Shown here: one piece after another, positions 44,838 to 53,871 of the stretch
Position numbering within the stretch: position 1 is the stretch's first letter
Layout: each line of letters opens with the position of its first letter
Assembly (NCBI GenBank): GCA_018729555.1
Contig: JAHHQG010000025.1
Location: forward strand, 1 to 64,000
Origin: Clostridiales bacterium
GTDB taxonomy: Bacteria; Bacillota; Sulfobacillia; RBS10-35
Length of the DNA: 64,000 bases
Reading direction: 5' to 3'
Translations under genes and position numbers: made by a program
The notes under the pieces: model-generated
The model's input: only the letters and a program-made list of their open reading frames with translations
Database searches by the model: none
What the model was told of the DNA's origin: nothing

Positions 44838-44984
44838 ATTCAGAGCTTTGGTGGTGTTTTTGACAGCCGCGATGAACTCCAAGATGCCGTCCTCAAGGCC
44901 GCTAACGAGGCCCAGAAAGCCGATGGAGAAGCCGTCTCGATTACCTATCCAGCAGACCGAAACCTGCCTGGGCCACTGGCTTAA
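44838..44984 (+). pseudogene. Duplicated 5' end of the ANT(6)-like gene
   Basis: From the same ATT the frame reads QSFGGVFDSRDELQDAVLK and so on to SITY, identical to the left arm. It then enters foreign DNA at 44948 and stops after 11 more codons. A 48-residue nonsense-ended fragment. Confidence 0.65.
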
Positions 44985-45690
44985 AAACGCCAAAGCGATC
45001 CACGAAAAGCCCGTCCTCGACGACCCCTTCCTCCTGGCCTACAGCCGCGCATCCCAGTGGCGGAACAACTTCATGCACCAAGGGATGAAGGACGACGTGG
45101 TCACTCCTCGTCATCCTCTGGCTGCGGAGCTGAAGGCTCTTCTTGACAAGAAGGTCATCCCGATAAGCGCAGGAGCCATCCTCCTCACAGGGCTGGGTTT
45201 TACCAAGGGTGTCCTCTTCAGCGCCCTGAAGCGTCTTGAGGAGCAATTCGGCCGCCGTTTCGTCCGGGCTGTCGTCATCACCTCCTACGAGGCGGAGCCG
45301 GGGATATGGGAGGCGGTGGACGCGGCCGGCTTCGATAGGGCCAAGGTGATCCCCATCCTTTTGAAGGATCCTCTGTACGGCTTAGAGGAAGAGGAAGAGG
45401 CCATCCGGAAGGCCCTCGCGGCCCTTCTGCCGGCGGCTGAGGTATGGGTGAACCTCACAGGAGGCACCAGCTGGATGAGCGTCCTCTTGATGAGGATCGT
45501 CGCCGAGCTTTCCTCCTTTATTTCGCCGTCCTCAGCAGCCTCTCATGGAAAGAAAGAGCCCAAGCCCATCCCTCTCGTCCGCCAGTTCATCCTGCCGGAT
45601 CGCCGGGACCGGAGGGAACAGGAAGAAAACCCCTGGGAGGTGGGAGAGCTCGTCCAGCTGGCTGGGCGGGCTTCGGTCAGCGGCCCTTAA
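44949..45690 (+). pseudogene. 5'-truncated HEPN/CARF-like gene (CRISPR-Cas type III accessory-like)
   Basis: About 246 codons remain. Near the new 5' end FLLAYSRASQWRNNFMHQGM contains R-x4-H (codons at 45061-45078), the HEPN ribonuclease signature. From about 45180 a Rossmann-like region follows: AILLTGLGFTKGVLFSAL, VVITSYEAEPGIWEAVD, and VNLTGGTSWMSVLLMRI at about 45445. This arrangement is typical of CARF domains that bind cyclic oligoadenylate. The gene starts exactly at the inverted-repeat breakpoint and has no standard start of its own before the HEPN motif, so its 5' end was lost. An open frame does continue upstream into the repeat, so a hybrid product is possible. Its 3' end overlaps the convergent csx2-like gene by 14 bases. 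Confidence 0.6.
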
Positions 45691-46954
45691 CCGTGGCGGC
45701 GGCAAAGAGGGAGCGGGTCCGCTGGAGATACTTCCCCAGCTTCTCTTTTAGGGCGGATGTCGTATTCAGGTGAAAGCGGTGATGGGAAGCCTGCCCCGCA
45801 TGATTGAGGGCGTTTCGGTAGTGGCGAAATTCGCGGAAGTCCTTGTAAAGGGGGAGAACGATCTCCTTAAGCTTCCCATACCGGGGATCGTTCCAGCGGG
45901 GGCTGTCGGGGGGCATCGAGAGGAGCTGGCGGACCTCCTGAGACCGGTTTTCCGGGAGATCCGCCAGTATTTGGGCGGCTTCGAGGAAGCCTTCCAGCAA
46001 AAAGGTGTACCCTTGCTGAATGTAGCCATGCCGCTGGCACCAGGAAGCGGCATCCCAGAAGACCTGGGGGTACTCCTGGAATTGTCCCTGAACACTCTCC
46101 TCCAGGTAGGCGAGGAGCAGCTGCAACGGGGGGAGGTGTGGGCTTTCCTCCTGGGATAGGCGGCGGGCGCTCTCCCGGAGGGCCCTTGCCGACTCCATCA
46201 GGCGGCGGGCACGGCAAAGGACCAGGTCCTCATGGAAGCGCTGGGCCGCTTGGGCCAGCTCCTCTAACCGCTCCCGTTCCCCTTCGTTTTCCGTATGAGC
46301 AGCCAGGGCGGGAAGCTGGTGGAGAAGGAGCTCCACCTGGCCAAAGTCTACCAGCTGCTGGACGCCGGCCGCCCAATCCATCATATGGACGAGGGGGGTT
46401 AGATCCATGTACCGGCCGAGGGGATCTCCAGGGCGGTGCTCGCCGTAGACGACCTCGCGGATGGTGACCTTCTTCAGGGTGCGACCGTAGAGGGCGACCG
46501 AAAGGGCCAAAACGGGCACATAGCGGAAGGAATGGGTAATATCCAAAAGGACCTCGTCGCCCTCTTCCAGCTCTGCGAAGAGGAGCTCATAGAGCTTCCA
46601 GAGGTCGGGGGCCTCCATCACCTCATCGGGCACCGGGACGGCTTTCACCCGCTCTTCCACCCTGTAGCCCACCCTTTCCCGGGAGAAGAGGCTTTCCAGG
46701 TGGGTCTTGAGGCCCCTTTCCCCTTCCCAGTTGGCCTTCTGGGCCTTTTCCGTCATGAAGAGGATCATCTTCCAGGGCTGGGGTTCCCCCTTCAGCCGCA
46801 GCTCCCAGAGGGCCACCTGGAAAAAGGGCGTTTCCGTCGAGCGAAAACGCCACGCCCTCCGACCCAGGCCGGGTAACCCTACCCCCTCCTGGAGTTCATA
46901 AGCCACCGGCGTGTACCGGGTGGTGCCCAGAAGGCTGATAACCTTCAACCCCAC
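45677..46954 (-). CDS. csx2: Csx2/TM1812-family CARF-HEPN protein (TIGR02221-like)
   Basis: 425 residues. The N-terminus KVISLLGTTRYTPVAYE matches the CARF start of the TM1812/Csx2 family, and LLDITHSFRYVPVLAL is the second conserved CARF strand-loop. A long helical region leads to FREFRHYRNALNHAG with R380-x4-H385, the HEPN RNase site. In type III systems such proteins are non-specific RNases switched on by cyclic oligoadenylate from Cas10. No Cas10 or other cas gene is in this window, so it depends on a distant locus or is orphaned. GTG start with an excellent AAGGAGGTGAGGAGGG upstream. Appears intact. Confidence 0.83.
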   Translation of the reverse strand: MGLKVISLLGTTRYTPVAYELQEGVGLPGLGRRAWRFRSTETPFFQVALWELRLKGEPQPWKMILFMTEKAQKANWEGERGLKTHLESLFSRERVGYRVEERVKAVPVPDEVMEAPDLWKLYELLFAELEEGDEVLLDITHSFRYVPVLALSVALYGRTLKKVTIREVVYGEHRPGDPLGRYMDLTPLVHMMDWAAGVQQLVDFGQVELLLHQLPALAAHTENEGERERLEELAQAAQRFHEDLVLCRARRLMESARALRESARRLSQEESPHLPPLQLLLAYLEESVQGQFQEYPQVFWDAASWCQRHGYIQQGYTFLLEGFLEAAQILADLPENRSQEVRQLLSMPPDSPRWNDPRYGKLKEIVLPLYKDFREFRHYRNALNHAGQASHHRFHLNTTSALKEKLGKYLQRTRSLFAAATVKGR

Positions 46955-47123
46955 AGGCGACCCTCCTCACCTCCCTTTCTTTGCTTTAAGGGGCGGGACA
47001 TCCTTCCTCGAGACCGCGGGACTCCCCGCCCAACGATGGAGGACACCTTTCCCTTCTTCCTCCCTCTACCCTCATAAACGGGCGTCGACCTGCGACAACC
47101 TCAAGGGAAAGGAGGATGATGGC

Positions 47124-48347
47124 ATGCTTCAGCGCAAATCCCTCGCCCTTCTCATCGCCCTGGCCCTGGTCTGGGCGGCAGCTTCTCCCGTGGCCCTGGC
47201 CGACAAGGGAAAAGAAAAAGAAAAGGAGAAGTACGGGGCCTTCTACCAGCTGACCCAGTTCGCCGATCTGGACGAAGGCGACAGCTGGGGGCTTCCCTTC
47301 GTGGCCCAGCTCTATGTTCAGGGGCTGGTGAAAGGGGAAGGAAAGGGAAAGTTCAACCCCAAGGCATCCATCAAACAGGGGGAGGTCTTGGCCCTGGTCC
47401 TGCGGGCCATGTACGGCGGCGATGAAGAGGTGCAGAAGGTGGCCGCATCTCAGGAGGGGAAGGCCTCCTCAGATCTCAAGCTGACGCCTCCGACGCGCTG
47501 GGTCGCCCCTTATCTGAATCTGGCGGAGCAGCTGGGGCTTCTCGAGGGCTTCCCCTTCAAGGCCGACAAGGCCGCCTCCCGGGAGTGGGCCACGGCCCTG
47601 CTGGCCCGGGGCCTCTGGCTGGCTCAGGGAAAGACGGGGTCGCCCACCGATGTTCCCCGGTTCCAAGACGCCGACAAGATCGACAGCCTCTACAGCCCCT
47701 GGATCGGCTGGGCTCAGGCCCAGGGTTGGGTCTCCGGGTATCCCGACGGCTCCTTTAAGCCAAAGGCCTCCATCTCCCGCCTGGAGTTCACCAAGCTGGT
47801 GGCGGCAGGTCTCGGGATGACCCTCCCTGACGCCAAATCGGTTACCCAAGGGGTGGTCAAGAGCTTTAAAGCTCCTGATCAGCTCACGGTGGAGACGAAG
47901 AAAGACGGGGACAAAACCTTTACCCTGGCGCCCTACGCCGTGATCTTGCAGGGGAAGAAGCAGGTCACCCCGGATGCCTTGGTTCCGGGGGCGAAGGTGA
48001 AGGTCCACCATGACGGAGAGCTGGCCTTTTGGGTGGAAGTGAAGGCGCCCAAGGACCAGGAGGAAGAAGAGGCAGAGGATCAGGAAGAGGAAGAAGACCA
48101 GGATCATGCGGTCGTTCTCACGGGCACCGTGGCGGCTCTGGGCGATCCCAGTCCCCTCATCCTCAAGGTGGTGCAGGAGAACGATAAGGTGAAAACGGAG
48201 GTCCTCTACATCGTGATCCTCGAGGAGGACACCCAGTATGTGGGTGGCACGGTGGAGGACCTGAAGTTGGGCGGCTCCCTTCAGGTGGAAGGGGAAGCCA
48301 CGGGTCTCAAGGTGGAAGCTAAAACCGTCACCTTTGTCAACCCTTAA
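47124..48347 (+). CDS. S-layer homology (SLH) domain protein
   Basis: 407 residues. Signal peptide KSLALLIALALVWAAASPVALA, then three SLH-type repeats: about residues 38-90 (FADLDEGDSWGLPFVAQLY), 115-165 (less conserved), and 175-235 (FQDADKIDSLYSPWIGWAQA, GYPDGSFKPKASISR). These bind secondary cell-wall polymer. The C-terminal half has two DUF5666-like beta modules (GVVKSFKAPDQLTVETKKDG and LTGTVAALGDPSPLILKVVQ) joined by a Glu/Asp-rich linker. ATG 47124 is chosen by SD GGAGGATG and the signal peptide. A terminator follows. Confidence 0.85.
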   Translation: MLQRKSLALLIALALVWAAASPVALADKGKEKEKEKYGAFYQLTQFADLDEGDSWGLPFVAQLYVQGLVKGEGKGKFNPKASIKQGEVLALVLRAMYGGDEEVQKVAASQEGKASSDLKLTPPTRWVAPYLNLAEQLGLLEGFPFKADKAASREWATALLARGLWLAQGKTGSPTDVPRFQDADKIDSLYSPWIGWAQAQGWVSGYPDGSFKPKASISRLEFTKLVAAGLGMTLPDAKSVTQGVVKSFKAPDQLTVETKKDGDKTFTLAPYAVILQGKKQVTPDALVPGAKVKVHHDGELAFWVEVKAPKDQEEEEAEDQEEEEDQDHAVVLTGTVAALGDPSPLILKVVQENDKVKTEVLYIVILEEDTQYVGGTVEDLKLGGSLQVEGEATGLKVEAKTVTFVNP

Positions 48348-48360
48348 AGGGCCCATTCCG

Positions 48361-48390
48361 AGGAGCTCCCCGAAAAGGGGAGCTCCTTTT
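48361..48390 (+). terminator. Rho-independent terminator of the SLH gene
   Basis: AGGAGCTCCCC GAAAA GGGGAGCTCCT followed by TTT. An 11-bp perfect stem immediately after the SLH gene. Confidence 0.9.
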
Positions 48391-48437
48391 GGCTGCCCTC
48401 TTGCCCGGAGGTCATATAATGGATCTGGTGATTCTCC

Positions 48438-49082
48438 TTGCACCTCCTTTTGGATTCGGGCGCGGTGAATGAGATCCGGGAGGCGTCTTCCTGGGGCGTA
48501 ATCCGCGGAGCCACCACCAACCCCACCCTCCTTCGAAAGGCCGGCGTGGAGAGCATCACCCGCTTTGTGTCATCATGGGAGCCCTCATGGGGTACACTGC
48601 ATGTGGAAGTCTTCGCCGCCGACCGGGAAGGCATGGTGGAGCAGGCCTTGCGCTGGGTCGCCCTGGGAAAGCCCATCGCCATCAAGGTGCCCTGTACGCC
48701 GGAAGGTTTGGCGGCCTGCCGCCAGCTGGCCCAGCGGGATATTCCCGTCAACGTGACCCTCGTCTTCTCCCTTTCCCAGGCCCTCCTGGCGGCGGAAGCA
48801 GGGGCGACTTATGTGAGCCCCTTTGTGGGCCGCCTGGAAGATCACGGGATGAAGGGGGTGCAACTGGTCGCGGACATCCGAAACGGGTATGATCGAACTG
48901 GGGTTCCCACCCAAATACTCGCCGCCAGCCTGCGGAACCCCCAGCATGTGCAGGAAGTGGCTTTGGCGGGGGCCCACTGGGCGACCGTTCCGTGGGACGT
49001 CCTGCAAAAGCTCTTTCACCATCCTCTCACCGTAGACGGCCTCAAGCGGTTCGATGCCGACGCCGCTCACCTTCAAGACTAA
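48438..49082 (+). CDS. fsa: Transaldolase-like / fructose-6-phosphate aldolase family protein
   Basis: 214 residues, the length of the short transaldolase (FSA/TalC) family. Visible: LLLDSGAVNEIREA, the Schiff-base Lys in IAIKVPCTPEG, and NVTLVFSLSQALLAAEAGATYVSPFVGR. It acts in the pentose phosphate pathway or as an aldolase; which activity cannot be told from sequence. TTG start. A TATAAT at 48415-48420 lies only ~18 bases before the start, so a very short leader is possible. Linkage to rho is as in Bacillus. Confidence 0.88.
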   Translation: MHLLLDSGAVNEIREASSWGVIRGATTNPTLLRKAGVESITRFVSSWEPSWGTLHVEVFAADREGMVEQALRWVALGKPIAIKVPCTPEGLAACRQLAQRDIPVNVTLVFSLSQALLAAEAGATYVSPFVGRLEDHGMKGVQLVADIRNGYDRTGVPTQILAASLRNPQHVQEVALAGAHWATVPWDVLQKLFHHPLTVDGLKRFDADAAHLQD

Positions 49083-49106
49083 ATTTCCAGCAGACGGAGG
49101 AAGATC

Positions 49107-50375
49107 GTGGATCTCAACGAACTGGAATCTTTGACCCTGCAAGAGCTCTATGCCATGGCTCGGGAGATGGGGATCTCGGGCTATAGCCAGATGCGGAAGA
49201 AGGAACTCATCTTCGAGCTGATGAAAGCCCGCACCGAGCAGGATGGCCTCATGTTCGTCGAAGGTATCCTGGAAGTGATGCCGGAAGGGTTCGGCTTTTT
49301 GCGTACCCTGGGCTACCTCCCCAGCGACGAAGACATCTACGTCTCCCCCTCCCAGATCCGGCGATTTGATCTCAGGACCGGCGATCTCGTGACGGGGCAG
49401 GCCCGGCCGCCCAAGGAAGGGGAGCGCTACTACGGGCTTCTGCGGGTGGAAGCCATCAACAACTTCCCCGTGGAAGAAGCCATGAAGCGGGTGCCCTTCG
49501 ATTCCCTGGTGCCCATCCATCCCAACGAGCGCTTCATCCTGGAGACGAGCCCCATTGAACTGTCCACCCGCATCATCGACCTCATCGCCCCCATCGGGAA
49601 AGGCCAAAGGGGCCTCATCGTCTCCCCGCCCAAAGCCGGCAAGACCGTTCTCCTGAAGAAGATCGCCAACGCCATCAGCAAGAACTACCCCGATGTGAAG
49701 ATCATGGTCCTTTTGATCGATGAGCGCCCGGAAGAGGTCACCGACATGGAGCGGTCGGTGGAAGGGGAGGTGCTGGCCTCCACCTTCGACAACCATCCGG
49801 AAAACCACGTGAAGCTGGCGGAGATGGTCCTGGAGCGGGCTAAGCGCCTGGTGGAGCATCGCATGGACGTGGTCATCCTCCTGGACTCCATCACCCGCCT
49901 GGCCCGGGCCTACAACCTGGTGACGCCCCCTTCCGGAAGAACCCTGTCGGGCGGCTTGGATCCCGCCTCCCTCTACAAGCCCAAGCGGTTCTTCGGCGCC
50001 GCCCGGAACATCGAAGGCGGCGGGAGCCTCACCATTCTGGCTACGGCCCTGGTGGATACCGGCAGCCGCATGGACGACGTCATCTACGAGGAGTTCAAGG
50101 GGACGGGCAACATGGAGCTCCACCTGGACCGCAAGCTCTACGAGCGGCGCCTCTTCCCCGCCATCGACATCCGCCGGTCGGGGACCCGCCGAGAAGAGCT
50201 CCTGATGACGGAAGAAGAACTGGACATCATCTATGCCTTCCGGCGGTATACGGCCAACCTGCAGCCTCATGAAGCCCTGGAGCTCCTCATGCACCGGCTG
50301 GCGAAGACAAAGGACAACAAGGAATTCCTGGAATCGGTGAAAAAAGAGCCCCAGCGGGAGACGGCCAACGCTTAA
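49107..50375 (+). CDS. rho: Transcription termination factor Rho
   Basis: 422 residues, a compact Rho. N-terminal Rho-N helix bundle ([20 protein letters not shown]), RNA-binding cold-shock domain ([20 protein letters not shown]), then the ATPase: Walker A PPKAGKT, Walker [19 protein letters not shown], and the Q/R loop ([12 protein letters not shown]). GTG start 24 bases after the transaldolase gene. No N-terminal insertion is present. Confidence 0.97.
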   Translation: MDLNELESLTLQELYAMAREMGISGYSQMRKKELIFELMKARTEQDGLMFVEGILEVMPEGFGFLRTLGYLPSDEDIYVSPSQIRRFDLRTGDLVTGQARPPKEGERYYGLLRVEAINNFPVEEAMKRVPFDSLVPIHPNERFILETSPIELSTRIIDLIAPIGKGQRGLIVSPPKAGKTVLLKKIANAISKNYPDVKIMVLLIDERPEEVTDMERSVEGEVLASTFDNHPENHVKLAEMVLERAKRLVEHRMDVVILLDSITRLARAYNLVTPPSGRTLSGGLDPASLYKPKRFFGAARNIEGGGSLTILATALVDTGSRMDDVIYEEFKGTGNMELHLDRKLYERRLFPAIDIRRSGTRREELLMTEEELDIIYAFRRYTANLQPHEALELLMHRLAKTKDNKEFLESVKKEPQRETANA

Positions 50376-50415
50376 GACCCTTGCCGTGGTATAGTATTCT
50401 GTACGCTGGATTTGG

Positions 50416-50500
50416 GCGGGCGTGGCGGAACGGCAGACGCGCCAGACTTAGGATCTGGTGGGATTCTCCCGTGAGAGTTCGAATCTCTCCGCCCGCACCA
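50416..50500 (+). tRNA. tRNA-Leu (UAG)
   Basis: The acceptor stem GCGGGCG pairs with CGCCCGC before an encoded CCA. The anticodon loop CTTAGGA gives anticodon UAG. The long variable arm (GGGATTCTCCC) and the TTCGAAT T-loop are typical of a class II tRNA-Leu. It lies between rho and tig. Confidence 0.95.
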
Positions 50501-50537
50501 GGTAGATTTGTGCTGTTTAGAGTAGGAGGGTGTCAGT

Positions 50538-51857
50538 TTGTCGCCAGTGACCGTGGAAAGCTTGCCGGACCACCGGGTGCGCCTGGAGGTGGAGATCGAG
50601 GCAGAGGAAGTCCAAAAGGGCCTCGATAAGGCCTACCGGCGCCTGGTGAAAGACGTCCGCATTCCGGGGTTTCGCAAGGGAAAGGCTCCTCGGGGCGTCC
50701 TGGAGCGCTACCTCGGAAAGGAAGCCCTCTGGGATGAAGCTTTGGAGGACCTCCTGGACGAAGCTTACCGAAAGGCCCTCAAGGAGACAGGTCTCGATCC
50801 CGTCTCCCGGCCGAAGGTGGAGGTTCACACCCGGTCGGACGACGGGGTCCGCTTCTCAGTGGAAGTGGAAGTCCGGCCGCCCGTCACCTTGCCCCCCTAT
50901 GGCGAGTGGAAGGAAACCCTGGAGGTGCCTCCGGTGACGGAGGAGGATGTGCAAAAGGTCCTGGATGAGCTCCGGCAGCAGACGGCCACCCTACTTCCCG
51001 TGGAGGAAGACCGGGGCCTCCAGACGGGGGATGTGGCCATCCTCGATTTCGAGGGCTGGGACCAGGAGGGGCAACCTCTGCCCGGCGGCAAGGAGGTTAA
51101 CTACCAGGCCGAGATCGGCGCGGGGATCCTTCTGCCGGCCTTTGAAGAAGGGATCCTCGGGATGAAGGCGGGGGAGGAGCGGGAGATCACCTTCGATTTT
51201 CCCGAGGATCACGCCCTTGCCGGGAAGAAAGCCAGGGTAAGGGTGAAGCTTCAGGCCATCAAGGTGAAGCGGCTTCCCGAGCCGGATGACGACTTTGCCC
51301 AGCGGTTCGGCCAGCCCGACATGGACAAGCTCCGGGAGGACATCCGCGAGAGCCTTCTCAAGGAACGCCGCCAAGCCCTTAGAGAAGAAGCCCGCCAGCG
51401 GCTGCAGCGGCGCCTCATCGACGAAGCGCAGGTGGAGATCCCGCCTAGGGCCTTGGAGGAAGAGGTGGAGCAGGTCCGCCACGAGCTCTTCCACGAGCTG
51501 GAGCATGCAGGCCTCACCTTCGAGGATTACCTGGAGGAGCGCCAGATGGATGAGGCGCAGCTGCGGCAGGAGATGGAGCAGGCGGCCCGCCAGCGGCTGA
51601 AGACCCGCTGGGTGCTGGAAGCCCTGGCGGAGAAGGAAAACCTGGAGCCGGGGGAGGCGGATCTCTACCGGTGGGCCGTCACCGCCGCGTGGGAGGCAGG
51701 GAGTTCCCGCCTGGAAGAAAGTGCCCAGGTCCTCTTGCAGGACGAGGTCTATCGAAAGAACCTGGTGAAGAGCTGGAAGCGCCAGCGGGCCAGGGAATGG
51801 CTGGGGGAAGCCCTCCTGGAGGAAGCTCCGTCGACAGGTTCTCCCGAGGGCGTATAG
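50538..51857 (+). CDS. tig: Trigger factor (ribosome-associated chaperone/PPIase)
   Basis: 439 residues. The N-terminal ribosome-binding domain carries the signature FRKGKAPRGVLERYLG. An FKBP-type PPIase domain (DVAILDFEGW, GAGILLPAFEEGILGM) spans about 150-240, and a helical C-terminal chaperone domain follows. TTG start with a GGAGGGTG ribosome-binding site. First of the tig-clpP-clpX-lonB protein-quality-control cluster. Confidence 0.96.
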   Translation: MSPVTVESLPDHRVRLEVEIEAEEVQKGLDKAYRRLVKDVRIPGFRKGKAPRGVLERYLGKEALWDEALEDLLDEAYRKALKETGLDPVSRPKVEVHTRSDDGVRFSVEVEVRPPVTLPPYGEWKETLEVPPVTEEDVQKVLDELRQQTATLLPVEEDRGLQTGDVAILDFEGWDQEGQPLPGGKEVNYQAEIGAGILLPAFEEGILGMKAGEEREITFDFPEDHALAGKKARVRVKLQAIKVKRLPEPDDDFAQRFGQPDMDKLREDIRESLLKERRQALREEARQRLQRRLIDEAQVEIPPRALEEEVEQVRHELFHELEHAGLTFEDYLEERQMDEAQLRQEMEQAARQRLKTRWVLEALAEKENLEPGEADLYRWAVTAAWEAGSSRLEESAQVLLQDEVYRKNLVKSWKRQRAREWLGEALLEEAPSTGSPEGV

Positions 51858-51860
51858 AAT
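51831..51860 (+). promoter_or_regulatory. Candidate clpP promoter at the end of tig
   Basis: TCGACA (51831-51836), 18-bp spacer, TAGAAT (51855-51860), overlapping the tig stop region and 27 bases before clpP. No CtsR-type operator was recognised. Confidence 0.4.
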
Positions 51861-51886
51861 ACTCTCCAAGACAGGGGTGATGGTCC

Positions 51887-52492
51887 ATGCGGAACCAGCA
51901 TCTGGTTCCCATCGTCATCGAGCAGACGGGCCGCGGGGAACGGGCCTACGACATCTACTCCCGCCTCCTGAAAGACCGCATCATCTTCATCGGCACCCCC
52001 ATCACCGATGAAGTGGCCAACAGCGTAGTAGCCCAGCTCCTCTTTCTGGAGACGGAAGACCCCGACAAAGACGTCTACCTCTACATCAACTCGCCGGGGG
52101 GCGCCATCGATGCCGGCCTGGCCATCTACGACACCATGCAGTACATCAAACCCCAGGTTTCCACCATCTGCGTGGGGATGGCCGCCAGCATGGCCGCCGT
52201 CCTCCTGGCGGGCGGGACCAAGGGCAAGCGTTACGCCCTTCCCAACTCCCGCATCATGATCCACCAGCCCTGGGGCGGGATCCAGGGGCAGGCGGTGGAC
52301 ATCAAGATCGCGGCGGAAGAGATTTTGAAGATGCGCCGCCGGTTGAACGAAATCCTCTCCCGCCACACGGGGCAGCCGGTGGAGCGGGTGGAACGGGATA
52401 CCGACCGGGATTTCTGGATGTCGGCGGACGAGGCGAAGGAATACGGTATCATCGATGAAGTCTATAGGCCGCGAAAAGGCACCGGCCAGTGA
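51887..52492 (+). CDS. clpP: ATP-dependent Clp protease proteolytic subunit
   Basis: 201 residues with the catalytic triad S101 (GMAASMA), H126 (MIHQP) and D171 (ERDTDRD). It forms the tetradecameric peptidase that degrades substrates unfolded by ClpX or ClpC. ATG start, 29 bases after tig. Immediately followed by clpX, the common Bacillota arrangement. Confidence 0.98.
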   Translation: MRNQHLVPIVIEQTGRGERAYDIYSRLLKDRIIFIGTPITDEVANSVVAQLLFLETEDPDKDVYLYINSPGGAIDAGLAIYDTMQYIKPQVSTICVGMAASMAAVLLAGGTKGKRYALPNSRIMIHQPWGGIQGQAVDIKIAAEEILKMRRRLNEILSRHTGQPVERVERDTDRDFWMSADEAKEYGIIDEVYRPRKGTGQ

Positions 52493-52551
52493 AAGAACCG
52501 GAAGCCGGCGGCGAAGACTAAGGCAGCGGAGGGTGGAGGGGAGGTCCTGGC

Positions 52552-53808
52552 GTGTTTACCAAATTCAACGATGACAAAGGACCCCTGAAGTGCTCCTTTT
52601 GCGGGAAGCATCAGGACCAAGTGAAACGGCTCATCGCCGGGCCGGGCGTCTTCATCTGCGATGAGTGCGTGGAGCTCTGCAACGACATTATCCAGGAGGA
52701 GCTCCAGGAAGATGCCCAGGCGATGCTGCAGGATATTCCCAAGCCCAAAGAGATCAAAGCCATCCTGGACCAGTACGTCATCGGTCAGGAGCATGCCAAA
52801 AAGCACCTGTCGGTGGCCGTCTACAACCACTACAAGCGGCTCCATTCGGGAGGCCGCATGGATGATGTGGAGCTCCAGAAGAGCAACATCCTTCTCCTCG
52901 GGCCCACCGGCAGCGGCAAGACCCTCCTGGCCCAGACCCTGGCCAAGATCCTGAACGTCCCCTTCGCCATCGCCGATGCCACCACCTTGACGGAAGCCGG
53001 GTACGTGGGGGAGGACGTGGAGAACATCCTCCTGAAGCTCATCCAGGCGGCCGATTACGACATCGAGCGGGCGGAGAAGGGGATCATCTACATCGACGAG
53101 ATCGACAAGATCGCCCGCAAATCGGAAAACCCCTCCATTACGCGGGACGTATCGGGAGAAGGGGTGCAGCAGGCCCTTTTGAAGATTTTGGAGGGTACCG
53201 TGGCCAGCGTGCCGCCCCAGGGGGGCCGTAAGCACCCCCACCAGGAGTTCATCCAGATCGACACCACCAACATCCTCTTCATCGCGGGAGGGGCCTTTGA
53301 GGGCCTGGACCGGATCATCCGGCAGCGCCTCGGGAAGCGCAGCATCGGCTTTGGGGCGGAGCTTCGGGAGGTGCGGGAAGCCAGCACCAGCGAGATCCTG
53401 CGCCAGGTGATGCCCGAAGACCTCCTCCGCTTCGGCCTCATCCCCGAGTTCATCGGAAGGCTGCCGGTGGTGGCCACGCTGGATGAGCTGGACGAGGATG
53501 CTCTGGTGCGCATCCTGACGGAGCCCAAGAACGCCCTGGTGAAGCAGTACCAGAAGTTCCTGGAGATGGACGGCATCGAGCTGGTCTTCGAAGAGGCAGC
53601 CCTCAGGGCCATCGCCAAGGAAGCCCTGAAGCGCAAGACGGGTGCCCGGGGCTTGAGGGCCATCATCGAGAACATCATGGTGGACGTCATGTACGAGATT
53701 CCCTCCAGGGCCGATGTGGAGCGCTGCATCGTCACGGCCAGCACCGTCCTGGAAGGGACACCCCCCAAGCTGGTGTTCCGGAAGCAGAAAAAAGAGGAAA
53801 CGGCGTAG
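52552..53808 (+). CDS. clpX: Clp protease ATP-binding subunit ClpX
   Basis: 418 residues. N-terminal C4 zinc-binding domain (C14, C17, C36, C39), Walker A GPTGSGKT near residue 118, Walker [12 protein letters not shown], sensor region RKTGARGLR near the C-terminus. Hexameric unfoldase partner of ClpP. GTG start with GGAGGGGAGG upstream. A strong hairpin follows. Confidence 0.98.
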   Translation: MFTKFNDDKGPLKCSFCGKHQDQVKRLIAGPGVFICDECVELCNDIIQEELQEDAQAMLQDIPKPKEIKAILDQYVIGQEHAKKHLSVAVYNHYKRLHSGGRMDDVELQKSNILLLGPTGSGKTLLAQTLAKILNVPFAIADATTLTEAGYVGEDVENILLKLIQAADYDIERAEKGIIYIDEIDKIARKSENPSITRDVSGEGVQQALLKILEGTVASVPPQGGRKHPHQEFIQIDTTNILFIAGGAFEGLDRIIRQRLGKRSIGFGAELREVREASTSEILRQVMPEDLLRFGLIPEFIGRLPVVATLDELDEDALVRILTEPKNALVKQYQKFLEMDGIELVFEEAALRAIAKEALKRKTGARGLRAIIENIMVDVMYEIPSRADVERCIVTASTVLEGTPPKLVFRKQKKEETA

Positions 53809-53824
53809 GCCTTTCGCCACCCAA

Positions 53825-53871
53825 AGGCCCTCGCCTCTCCGGGCATACTAGCGCCCGGGAGGCGAGGGCCT
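53825..53871 (+). terminator. Large stem-loop between clpX and lonB (terminator or RBS-masking)
   Basis: AGGCCCTCGCCTC(T)CCGGGC pairs with GCCCGGGAGGCGAGGGCCT across an 8-base loop. The 3' arm contains GGGAGGCGA, the likely ribosome-binding site of lonB, and touches its TTG start. There is no U-tract, so control of lonB translation is as likely as termination. Confidence 0.6.

Larger units (their letters stand above)
44138..44948. repeat. 811-bp inverted repeat, right arm
   Basis: Mirror image of 42140-42950. It contains the right end of IS-B, the IS-A 3' half, the promoter, the ribosome-binding site and 37 codons of the ANT(6)-like gene. Beyond 44948 the two flanks differ completely. Confidence 0.9.

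Noticed and set aside
41216-45690. MNT-HEPN toxin-antitoxin pair formed by the nucleotidyltransferase and the HEPN-motif gene
   Set aside because: The two genes are brought together only by the inverted duplication. The first looks like an ANT(6)-type two-domain enzyme and the second has a CARF-like domain, so a classical minimal-nucleotidyltransferase pair is not supported.
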